A DNA stretch of 17,349 bases, from NCBI GenBank assembly GCA_031411935.1, contig JANOBY010000036.1, forward strand, positions 1-17,349, in the 5' to 3' direction. Below, piece by piece: positions 1 to 7,193 of the stretch (positions are counted from its first letter, which is position 1; the number at the start of each line of letters is the position of its first letter). The stretch comes from JAQGHR01 sp031411935 (GTDB lineage Bacteria > Planctomycetota > Planctomycetia > Isosphaerales > Isosphaeraceae). Below the pieces are notes generated by a model. The model saw nothing but the letters and a program-made list of their open reading frames with translations. It searched no databases and had not been told where the DNA came from. Made by a program: the position numbers and the translations under genes.

Positions 1-776
1 CTCGCCACGCTCATCGCGACCACCCCGAAAACCGCGATGGGCACGAGGGCCACGACCCAGAGCAGGACCTTCATGAGGAGCTCGAACCCGACTGTCAGCA
101 CATCAACCAGGGCCTGATAACTCGTCTCGCCCCGCTTCTTCTGGGCATCGCGGATCTGGGCCAGCCCGATGCCCAGCGGAAGCGCGAGCAGGACGAGCTG
201 GGCCAGGTTGTTCGACGCGAACGCCTCGCCCACGCTCTTGGGCACCAGCTCGGTCAGGATCGTGGCCACGTCCTTGCGTTCGGGCAGCGCCTTCTTGGGG
301 GCGGGCGGGGCGAGCCGATCGATGATGCGTTCGGGCCCTGTTCGCTTTTCGATGCCGGCCAGGTCGGTCCCGACTCCCGGTTGAATCAGGTTCGAGAACC
401 CGAGCCCGATCACCATCGCGACGATTGTGTTGACCAGGTAGTAGAGCATCATGCGGAGGCCCTGCCGGCCGCGAACCTCGTTCGTCACGATGGCACTCAG
501 GATGGCCAGGACCACGAGCGGGGCGGCCAGGGCACTCAGCCCGCGGATGATCAATCCGGGGATCAGGTTCAGGGCGTTGATGGCCCCGCGGAGGATCTCG
601 ACGGACCACGAAGGCCAGCTTGCGATCGTCGAGGCGTTCGAGCCAAGCGCCAGCCCGGTGGGCACGGCCAGGACGACCGCGCCAATCACCCACACGTAGA
701 GAGGCAGTCCGCCTGGGCGGCTCTCGGGCTCGTCGACAAGCTCAGGCATCCCGTCATCGTTATCGATCGAGGCCAT
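1..776 (-). CDS. Dicarboxylate/amino acid:cation symporter (SDF family), C-terminus cut by window edge
   Basis: This leftward frame stays open from the ATG at 776 to the window edge, giving 258 residues with no stop. After about 24 polar residues come hydrophobic segments near residues 25-45, 68-97 and 109-130, then a charged, Pro/Lys-rich loop (about 140-185), then further segments at 190-207 and 228-256. The stretch PLVVLAILSAIV at 86-97, followed by a short GR-containing loop and another membrane helix, resembles the second and third helices of sodium/proton-dicarboxylate symporters (GltP/DctA, SDF family). These inner-membrane carriers take up C4-dicarboxylates or acidic amino acids. The substrate-binding hairpins and the Asn-Met-Asp-Gly signature lie beyond the edge, so the substrate cannot be called. 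The Shine-Dalgarno site is weak. The gene is divergent from the radical SAM gene. Family fairly sure; substrate unknown. Confidence 0.8.
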   Translation of the reverse strand, partial: MASIDNDDGMPELVDEPESRPGGLPLYVWVIGAVVLAVPTGLALGSNASTIASWPSWSVEILRGAINALNLIPGLIIRGLSALAAPLVVLAILSAIVTNEVRGRQGLRMMLYYLVNTIVAMVIGLGFSNLIQPGVGTDLAGIEKRTGPERIIDRLAPPAPKKALPERKDVATILTELVPKSVGEAFASNNLAQLVLLALPLGIGLAQIRDAQKKRGETSYQALVDVLTVGFELLMKVLLWVVALVPIAVFGVVAMSVA

Positions 777-899
777 GAGGGACGCTCCGGCGGATTCGGA
801 GGGGAAGCTTTGCGATTTCGGGACGCGAGGCGGACACGAAGCCCCTGGCATGCGGCGGCCAGATCCCCCGCGTCTTGCCTGAATCCCTAAGATTAGAGG

Positions 900-908
900 A
901 TCATAGCA
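900..908 (-). promoter_or_regulatory. Candidate extended -10 promoter for the symporter gene
   Basis: On the minus strand this reads TGCTATGAT, an extended -10 element (TGn followed by a 5/6 match to TATAAT). No convincing -35 lies upstream, which is typical of extended -10 promoters. It sits in the 173-base divergent gap and would give the symporter mRNA a leader of roughly 115 bases. Sequence match only. Confidence 0.35.
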
Positions 909-949
909 GAATCACGACCGATGGTCTTCTCACGACTGATGCTCGACCC

Positions 950-2992
950 ATGACATTGCCCATCCTCGACCTGGCACCCCCCTGTTCGTCGCGTCGGTCG
1001 GCCGGGCCGAACGAGGCCCCGACGCAACTGCCCGTGTTGCCGCTGGTCCCCCTCACGCTCCCCCCCCTGCCTGCATCGCGGGCCGAGATGGCCGCGCGAA
1101 AGTGGGATTACGTGGACATCGTGCTCGTGACGGGCGACGCCTATGTGGATCATCCCGCATTCGCCGCGGGCATCCTGGGGCGTGTGCTGGAGGCGGCGGG
1201 CTTTCGCGTGGGGATCCTGGCCCAGCCCGACTGGAAGAGCGCCGATCCCTGGCGGACTTTCGGGCGGCCCCGCCTGTTCTTCGGCATCTCCGCCGGGAAC
1301 ATGGACAGCATGATCAACCACTACACGGCCAACAAGAAGGTCCGCAACGACGACGCCTACTCGCCCGGCGCCCGCATCGGCCTGAGGCCCGACCGCGCGA
1401 CCATGCCCTACTGCCAGCGGGCCAGGGAAGCCTTCCCCGGCGTGCCCGTGATCGCCGGAGGGGTCGAGGCCTCGCTCCGCAGGCTTGCCCACTACGACTA
1501 CTGGAGCGACACCGTCAAGCGATCGATCCTGCTCGACTCCAAGGCCGACCTCGTGGTCTTCGGCATGGGCGAGCAGCCCATCGTCGAGATCGCACGAAGG
1601 CTTGCCGAGGGGCAATCGGTGCGAGACCTGCGCGACATGCGGGGCGTGGCCTACGCGCTCGGGGCCAAGGAGGAGCCTCCCGCCGATGCCCTCCGCCTGC
1701 CCTCGTTTGAAGACGTGAAGACCGACAAGCTCAAGTTCGTCCAGGCCACGAAGATCATCCACCAGGAAACGAACCCTCTCAACGCGAAACGCCTGGTCCA
1801 GTTCCACGACCGCCAGGCCGTGGTCGTCAACCCTCCCGGCCTGCCGATCAGCGAAGAGGATATGGATCGGATCTACGGCCTGCCCTTCACCCGCAAGCCT
1901 CACCCCATGTACCGGGGGGAGAAGATCCCGGCCTACGAAACCGTGAAAGACTCCGTGACGATCATGCGGGGCTGCTTCGGCGGCTGCACCTTCTGCTCGA
2001 TCACGGCGCATCAGGGGCGGATCATTCAGTCGCGCTCGAAGGAGTCGGTCCTGGCCGAACTCGAGAAGATGGGCCGCGACCCCAGCTTCGCGGGCGTGGT
2101 CTCGGACATCGGCGGCCCCACGGCGAACATGTACCAGATGCGCTGCACGCGGCCCGAGGTCGAGGCGAAGTGCAAGCGGCTTTCTTGCGTTCATCCCAAG
2201 ATCTGCAAGCTCCTGGGCACGGACCACGGTCCGCTCGTGCAGCTCATGAAAGAGTCTCGCGAGGTTGATGGGGTGAGGAAGGTTCTCGTGGCTTCGGGCG
2301 TGAGGATGGACCTCGCGCAGAAGTCGTCGGAGTACATGGACGAGCTCGCGGCGCACCACGTGGGCGGCCACCTCAAGGTCGCCCCCGAACACACCGATCC
2401 CGAAGTGCTCGGCCGGATGAAGAAGCCCGAGATCAACGATTACGGCGGATTCGATCGGGCGTTCAAGCGATCGAGCGAGAAGGCCGGCAAGACCAAGCAA
2501 TACACGGTGCCCTACTTCATCGCATCGCATCCGGGAAGCGACCTCGATGCCATGATCAACCTGGCCCTGTTTCTCAAGCGAAACGGGTACAAGCCGGACC
2601 AGGTTCAGGATTTCATCCCGGCCCCGTTCGACATCGCGACTTGTATGTACTACACCGGGATCGACCCGTTTACCGGCGAGCAGGTCTACACGGCGAAAGC
2701 CCTTCGCGACCGGAAGTTGCAGCGGGCGTTGCTCCAGTTCTTCAAGCCCGAGAACTACTTCGAGGTCCGCGAGGCCCTCTTGAAGGCCGGGCGGCAGGAC
2801 CTGATCGGCTCCGGTTGCGACGCCCTGATTCCGGCCAATCCTCCGCGAGAGGCGCTCAAGTCCCGCATGGAGAAGGCCAATCGCGACGTGACCGAGGGCC
2901 GCTACGTCCACCAGATCGACGCCAAACCCAGGGCGGCCACGGCGGGTTATCGCCCGGATCGCAAGACCGCGAGGCGTCGGCCCCGCCCGTGA
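950..2992 (+). CDS. YgiQ family radical SAM protein
   Basis: The protein has about 680 residues from the ATG at 950, against about 740 for E. coli YgiQ. The opening block (DIVLVTGDAYVDHP, then NMDSMINHYTA) and EASLRRLAHYDYWSDTVKRS match the diagnostic N-terminal region of YgiQ. The radical SAM cluster motif CxxxCxxC lies at C342, C346 and C349 and should hold a 4Fe-4S cluster that cleaves S-adenosylmethionine. The YgiQ C-terminal region follows (APEHTDPEVLGRMKKP, then QDFIPAPFD and the family tail). The reaction catalysed by this family is not established. The frame is open back to a TTG at 875, but ATG 950 is preferred because the N-terminus from there aligns better with the family. Neither start has a good ribosome site. 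It stands alone between a divergent transporter and the pentapeptide gene. Confidence 0.93.
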   Translation: MTLPILDLAPPCSSRRSAGPNEAPTQLPVLPLVPLTLPPLPASRAEMAARKWDYVDIVLVTGDAYVDHPAFAAGILGRVLEAAGFRVGILAQPDWKSADPWRTFGRPRLFFGISAGNMDSMINHYTANKKVRNDDAYSPGARIGLRPDRATMPYCQRAREAFPGVPVIAGGVEASLRRLAHYDYWSDTVKRSILLDSKADLVVFGMGEQPIVEIARRLAEGQSVRDLRDMRGVAYALGAKEEPPADALRLPSFEDVKTDKLKFVQATKIIHQETNPLNAKRLVQFHDRQAVVVNPPGLPISEEDMDRIYGLPFTRKPHPMYRGEKIPAYETVKDSVTIMRGCFGGCTFCSITAHQGRIIQSRSKESVLAELEKMGRDPSFAGVVSDIGGPTANMYQMRCTRPEVEAKCKRLSCVHPKICKLLGTDHGPLVQLMKESREVDGVRKVLVASGVRMDLAQKSSEYMDELAAHHVGGHLKVAPEHTDPEVLGRMKKPEINDYGGFDRAFKRSSEKAGKTKQYTVPYFIASHPGSDLDAMINLALFLKRNGYKPDQVQDFIPAPFDIATCMYYTGIDPFTGEQVYTAKALRDRKLQRALLQFFKPENYFEVREALLKAGRQDLIGSGCDALIPANPPREALKSRMEKANRDVTEGRYVHQIDAKPRAATAGYRPDRKTARRRPRP

Positions 2993-3030
2993 ATTTCGAT
3001 GAGATGACGATCCGGCGTGGCTCAAGTGCG

Positions 3031-3060
3031 TTGGACGCTTCGGGGGGATCCTGGTAGATT
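3031..3060 (+). promoter_or_regulatory. Candidate sigma70-like promoter of the pentapeptide-repeat gene
   Basis: TTGGAC at 3031-3036 and TAGATT at 3055-3060 are separated by 18 bases, placing a transcript start near 3067, just before the ribosome site at 3081-3089. The match is moderate (3/6 and 4/6) and is offered as a candidate only. Confidence 0.25.
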
Positions 3061-3097
3061 CCGGGTCCCGGCCCGGGTCGGGGAGGAGGATCGCCAG

Positions 3098-4942
3098 GTG
3101 GATGTCATGGAACGACCCGACGCAAGCCCTAGGCTCGACCTCGATGGAATCCTCTCAGCGCATCGTCGGTGGGTGGAGAGCAGCGGGGTGGAGGGCATTC
3201 GCGCCGTCCTGAGGCGAGAAAATCTCTCGGGCGTGGACCTTCAAGACGCCCTGCTCAAGGAAGCCGACTTCACCGGTTGCCGGTTCCGCAATGCCGTGCT
3301 CATCGGAGCCGATCTCCAGGGGGCCAACCTCACCTCCTGCGATTTCCAGGGCGCGGATCTGTCGCGAGCCGACCTACGGGGGGCAATCCTCCGGGAAACG
3401 CTCTTACGGGATGCGAGTCTCTCGGGCGCCGATCTTTCCGACACCCACGGACTGCTCGGGGGTCAGCTCGGCGGGACGAACCTCGCCGCGGCGAAGCTCC
3501 CGGCGTCGGCCTCGGGGTTCGAGGGGCTTGGCAACGTGACCGAGGCCTCGAAGACGGCGCAAAGCCTCTTCGCCACGATCCTGCTCGTGTGCTCCTACAC
3601 CTGGCTTACGATCGCCTCGACGACCGATTCTCAGCTCCTGAACAATGCGGCTCCCCCTTCGTCGCGGCTCCCCATTCTTGGTACCGACATCCCCCTGGTG
3701 CGTTTCTATCTGGTCGCGCCACTTCTTCTGCTCTGCCTTTATGTCTATTTCCATCTGTGCCTTCAGCGATTGTGGGAGGAACTTGCCGAGCTGCCGGCGG
3801 TCTTCCCCGATGGGCGGTCTCTGGACAAGCGGGCTTACCCCTGGCTCATGAATGTGATCGTCCGGACCCACCTCACGCGCCTGAAGCACGACCGTTCGAA
3901 CCTCTCGCGGTGGCAGGCGGGCATCTCGATCCTGCTGGCCTGGGGGCTCGTGCCCTTGACCCTGGTGTTCCTCTGGGGACGTTATCTTCGCAGCCACGAC
4001 TGGCAGGTCACGATCGTCCACCTGGCCATGATCGCGGCGGCGTTTGGCGCGGCCGTGGGTTTCCTGCGCCTCGCGGCAACCACGCTACGGGGATCAGAAA
4101 AGCGCACGTTCCTCTGGAGAAAGGCGTGGAAGGATGCTCGCGGGCGGTCCGTGTTCGCGGGCGGGCTGGCCGTCCTCCTCTTCTCCGCCATCTCTTATGG
4201 GGCGATCGAGGGGATCAACCCGAGTTCCCGCGTGACCCTGCTCGGCTCCGTGCCCGTCTACAGCCCGCGAGTCTTCATCCCCAGACTGCTCGCCTTCGTG
4301 GGGTTCGAGACCTTCGCGCAGCTTGACGAGGCGAGCCTGTCGATCAAGCCGCCGAACTGGCTGGGGAAGACGCCGGAGGAGATTGCCGGCGTGAAGGGGG
4401 CGGACCTTGAGCACCGCAACCTGCGCTACTCCGTCGCCTACAACGCCTTCTTCGTGAACTCGTATCTGAAGGGGGCGGACGCGAGGGGCAGCGACTTCCG
4501 GGAGTCCGACCTCCGCAAGGCGGACCTTCGTTACGCCGACCTCCGTGGCGCGAATTTTCGCTACGCCAGGATGGCCGGGGCCGATCTGCGCGAGACCGAC
4601 CTGAGCGAGACCAATCTTCGCGAAACCAACCTCACCATGGCCCGGCTTCAGGGGGCGAAATTGACCGGGGCTCAGTTCCGCGATGCGATGATCCACGGGG
4701 CGGACTTTTCGGATGCCGACCTTCAGCGTGCCGACTTCAAGGATGCGAAGTTTGTCGATCCGGCCTTGCCCGGAGATGTCCTCGAAGGAGCGAAGCTGGT
4801 GCGGGTGAGCTTCGCGGGTGCCAACCTGACCGGGGTCACGAACTTGACGCAGGGCCAGCTCGACCTGTGCGTGGTCGATGCGAAGACCAAGCTGCCCCCG
4901 GGCCTCACCCTGCCGTCGAAGATGGCGGTGCGCGAGCCCTGA
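3098..4942 (+). CDS. Membrane protein with two pentapeptide-repeat domains
   Basis: The frame begins upstream at 3017, but a strong Shine-Dalgarno site GGGAGGAGG (3081-3089) lies 8 bases before GTG 3098, which I take as the start (614 residues). ATG 3107 is the alternative. Residues about 15-40 form the helix that often precedes pentapeptide repeats (HRRWVESSG). Residues about 42-130 are A(D/N)LxX repeats. Five hydrophobic segments follow, near 157-174, 203-223, 274-294, 304-326 and 352-370, with a basic loop around 244-275. Residues about 432-590 form a second, longer pentapeptide block. Pentapeptide repeats fold into a right-handed quadrilateral beta-helix. They often act as binding scaffolds, and no enzyme motif is visible here. 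Probable inner-membrane protein of unknown role. The odd feature is the membrane core between two solenoids. Confidence 0.88.
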   Translation: MDVMERPDASPRLDLDGILSAHRRWVESSGVEGIRAVLRRENLSGVDLQDALLKEADFTGCRFRNAVLIGADLQGANLTSCDFQGADLSRADLRGAILRETLLRDASLSGADLSDTHGLLGGQLGGTNLAAAKLPASASGFEGLGNVTEASKTAQSLFATILLVCSYTWLTIASTTDSQLLNNAAPPSSRLPILGTDIPLVRFYLVAPLLLLCLYVYFHLCLQRLWEELAELPAVFPDGRSLDKRAYPWLMNVIVRTHLTRLKHDRSNLSRWQAGISILLAWGLVPLTLVFLWGRYLRSHDWQVTIVHLAMIAAAFGAAVGFLRLAATTLRGSEKRTFLWRKAWKDARGRSVFAGGLAVLLFSAISYGAIEGINPSSRVTLLGSVPVYSPRVFIPRLLAFVGFETFAQLDEASLSIKPPNWLGKTPEEIAGVKGADLEHRNLRYSVAYNAFFVNSYLKGADARGSDFRESDLRKADLRYADLRGANFRYARMAGADLRETDLSETNLRETNLTMARLQGAKLTGAQFRDAMIHGADFSDADLQRADFKDAKFVDPALPGDVLEGAKLVRVSFAGANLTGVTNLTQGQLDLCVVDAKTKLPPGLTLPSKMAVREP

Positions 4943-5046
4943 TCGAGGTCAGACCTGTTCGATGGGTCCGTCGATCGGCTATCCTGAAGGGATGGAGCCG
5001 GGGCATGTCCCCGCCCCGTTCCTTCCACGAATAGCAAAGCCGACCG

Positions 5047-6564
5047 ATGCCTCGACACCCTTCCCGCCCCTCGCCCCGCCCCAAGCCGCCCGCGGGGGCC
5101 CGCCGGCCCTCGGTGCCGCCGTCCCTGCGCACTCGTCGCGACGATCAGGCCATCCACGAGAAGCCGGTCCCCAACCACACGCCGGGCACGGGTGCCCGTC
5201 GCTCCGGTTCGGGCCCGCGAAACGCATCGGCCCAGTTCGAGCAGGTCACGCGTTTCGCCGACCATGTGGCCCCGCCCGAGGTGCTCGCCCGCGCCGCCGC
5301 CGAGATCGCCGAGCGGGTCGAGACGGCGGTGTATCGTGATGGGCGTCGTGCAGATCGGACGATCTCGCTGGAGCTGAAACAGAGGCGTGACCTCGCCACG
5401 CCCGACCACCTGTTCATCAGCCAGGCCATCTTCGCGCTCTTCCGATGGAGAGGCTGGATCGAGCCCCTGAAGATGCGATCGATCGAGGAGCGGCTGCTCT
5501 TCTCGTCGCTCCTGGATCGGACCTCCGTCCATCCCGCGGCCCGTGTGTGGGCCATGGCCTGCGGGCGCGACCCGTCGCGACTCATGCCCCTGGGCGACGC
5601 CCCGAACTGGCCGGCCCGTGCCGAGGGCTTCAAGCATCAGCTCAACGGGATCCCCGTGACGGCCGACCCCTGGCGGTTGTTCCCCGACTGGCTCCGCGAT
5701 CATCTGCCGATCCCTCCCGGCGGAGGCTCCACCAAGACCCGATTCGTCGAGCTTCTCCAGATCTTGCAGACGAGGCCGCCGTTGTGGGTCCGGTCCCAGA
5801 AGCCGGATCCCGAGGCCACCTGGACCGAGATGAAATCGTTGGGCGTGCGTCCCTGGATTCATCGTCGCGTGGGGCAGGCGGCGAAGCTCGATCCCGATGT
5901 CGATATCTACCACCTTCCCCCGTTCGAACGCGGCGACGTGGAGATCCAGGACCTGGCCTCGCAGGCCGTGGGGCTGGCCTGCGACCCCGATCCGGGCGAA
6001 CGCTGGTGGGACGCCTGTGCCGGGGCCGGCGGCAAGAGCCTGCACCTGGCGGCGATCATGGGCGGCAAGGGGATCGTCGTGGCCACCGACGTGGTCGAGG
6101 GCAAGTTGAAGGAGGCCGTCCGGCGCGCCCGCCGCAGCCCGTTCCGCAACGTCACGACAAAAGTCTGGGACGGTAAGAAGGTCGCCGGCAAGCCCGGAAG
6201 TTTCGATGGTGTGCTGGTCGACGCCCCCTGCTCCGCCATCGGCACCTGGAGGCGTAATCCCGACGCCCGATGGTCGCTCAACCGGACCGCGATCGAACGC
6301 CTCTCGCAACTCCAGCTCGAAATCCTCAACGCCGCCTCGGCCGGGGTTCGCGTGGGCGGGACTCTCGTTTACTCGGTGTGCACGCTCACGCCCCCCGAGA
6401 CCACGGGCGTGGTGGGCCGCTTCATGGAGGCACACCCCGGCTTCCGCCTCGATCCGTTCCCCCATCCGCTCACGGGAGAGGAGACAGACGGGAGGATTCA
6501 GATCTGGCCCCAGGATGGCGACAACGACGCCATGTTCGTGGCCCGCATGGTGCGGACTTCTTGA
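5047..6564 (+). CDS. RsmB/NSUN family SAM-dependent RNA m5C methyltransferase
   Basis: The 505-residue protein resembles RsmB-type cytosine-C5 RNA methyltransferases. Residues 1 to about 65 are Arg/Pro-rich and probably disordered. Residues about 70-300 are helical and include an LFPDWL element like the region between the NusB-like and catalytic parts of RsmB. The catalytic domain starts with the SAM loop DACAGAGGKS (from residue 322). It carries DAPCSAIGTWRRNPD (motif IV Cys395) and YSVCTLTPPE (motif VI Cys445), the two cysteines used for base release and for nucleophilic attack in this family. It should transfer a methyl group from SAM to a cytosine in rRNA or tRNA, with the exact site unknown. 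The start at ATG 5047 leaves 104 bases after the previous gene. GGGGCATGTCCCC at about 4997-5009 is a short inverted repeat in that gap, of unknown meaning. Confidence 0.88.
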   Translation: MPRHPSRPSPRPKPPAGARRPSVPPSLRTRRDDQAIHEKPVPNHTPGTGARRSGSGPRNASAQFEQVTRFADHVAPPEVLARAAAEIAERVETAVYRDGRRADRTISLELKQRRDLATPDHLFISQAIFALFRWRGWIEPLKMRSIEERLLFSSLLDRTSVHPAARVWAMACGRDPSRLMPLGDAPNWPARAEGFKHQLNGIPVTADPWRLFPDWLRDHLPIPPGGGSTKTRFVELLQILQTRPPLWVRSQKPDPEATWTEMKSLGVRPWIHRRVGQAAKLDPDVDIYHLPPFERGDVEIQDLASQAVGLACDPDPGERWWDACAGAGGKSLHLAAIMGGKGIVVATDVVEGKLKEAVRRARRSPFRNVTTKVWDGKKVAGKPGSFDGVLVDAPCSAIGTWRRNPDARWSLNRTAIERLSQLQLEILNAASAGVRVGGTLVYSVCTLTPPETTGVVGRFMEAHPGFRLDPFPHPLTGEETDGRIQIWPQDGDNDAMFVARMVRTS

Positions 6565-6705
6565 CCTGCGAAGCCCGTTTGCCCGGCTCGCTCCGCGACG
6601 ATCAAGGAGCCTCGGTCCGTCGAATCCGGGCGGATCGGGGGTCTTTGAAGTTGAGGTCGCGAGCGGACCGACCCTTTCCAGCCCGTCAAACAGGGAGGAC
6701 CCGTG

Positions 6706-7002
6706 ATGCCCCGATCCATGATCAAACTGTATGTGACGGGGCAGACGCCCAGATCACGCACCGCGATCGAGAACCTTCGCACCCTGTGCGAGAAGCAGCT
6801 CGGCGGTGAGTATGAACTGATCGTGATTGACGTCCTGGAACGTCCGCAGCTTGCCGAGGATGAAAAGATCCTTGCCACCCCCACGGTCATCAAGGAACTC
6901 CCGCTACCCGTGAGGAGGATTATCGGCGACCTCTCGGATTCCGAACGCGTTCTGATCGGGCTCGACCTCAGGCACTCCGCAGAGCAGCAAGCTGCGCAGT
7001 GA
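6706..7002 (+). CDS. kaiB: KaiB clock-protein homologue
   Basis: This is a small 98-residue protein of the thioredoxin-like, fold-switching KaiB family. IKLYVTGQTP at the N-terminus, VIDVLERPQLAEDEKILATPT in the middle and ELPLPVRRIIGDLSD toward the end match cyanobacterial KaiB closely, and the last block appears nearly identical to the Synechococcus protein. In cyanobacteria KaiB binds the CI ring of phosphorylated KaiC in its rare fold, then sequesters KaiA and recruits CikA. Here there is no KaiA, so the role is inferred to be binding to KaiC or to a kinase. The acidic C-terminal tail of cyanobacterial KaiB is replaced by a Gln/Ala-rich end. The Shine-Dalgarno AGGGAGG (6692-6698) lies 7 bases before ATG 6706, favouring it over the GTG at 6703. 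kaiC follows after 191 bases. Confidence 0.96.
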   Translation: MPRSMIKLYVTGQTPRSRTAIENLRTLCEKQLGGEYELIVIDVLERPQLAEDEKILATPTVIKELPLPVRRIIGDLSDSERVLIGLDLRHSAEQQAAQ

Positions 7003-7193
7003 AGATGGATTAGCGAAATCATTTTCGTGCGATCTCTTGCCTCCCTGTGTAAAATGAGCACGTGAATTCCGCATGGTCTTGAGGACCCACCTCGACTTGG
7101 CCTGTCGATTGCGTGGGACCGCTGAGCGTCGGCGAACGGCGAGCGTGATCGGGCATTTGTCCGACCTGGGAATGATCGGAGAGGCCGGGATCC
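7003..7193 (+). other. kaiB-kaiC spacer, possible internal promoter
   Basis: This gap of 191 bases is long for a two-gene unit in such compact DNA. It holds a short inverted repeat CGAAA-TCAT-TTTCG (7014-7027) and a -10-like TAAAAT (7050-7055) without a good -35. It ends with the kaiC ribosome site GGAGAGG (7178-7184). No kaiA-like frame is visible. The frame opening at 7073 runs into kaiC out of phase and looks like noise. Confidence 0.3.

Noticed and set aside
893..3025. 710-codon open frame antisense to the radical SAM gene
   Set aside because: A shadow frame of a high-GC gene. The plus-strand frame carries the CxxxCxxC motif and full YgiQ similarity.
3220..3470. Tandem DNA-level repeat in the pentapeptide gene
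   Set aside because: The periodicity is that of the 15-base pentapeptide codons with much divergence. It is a protein repeat, not a DNA repeat or CRISPR.
4723..6465. 580-codon antisense frame across the pentapeptide and methyltransferase genes
   Set aside because: It spans two unrelated plus-strand genes with strong family matches and has no domain of its own.
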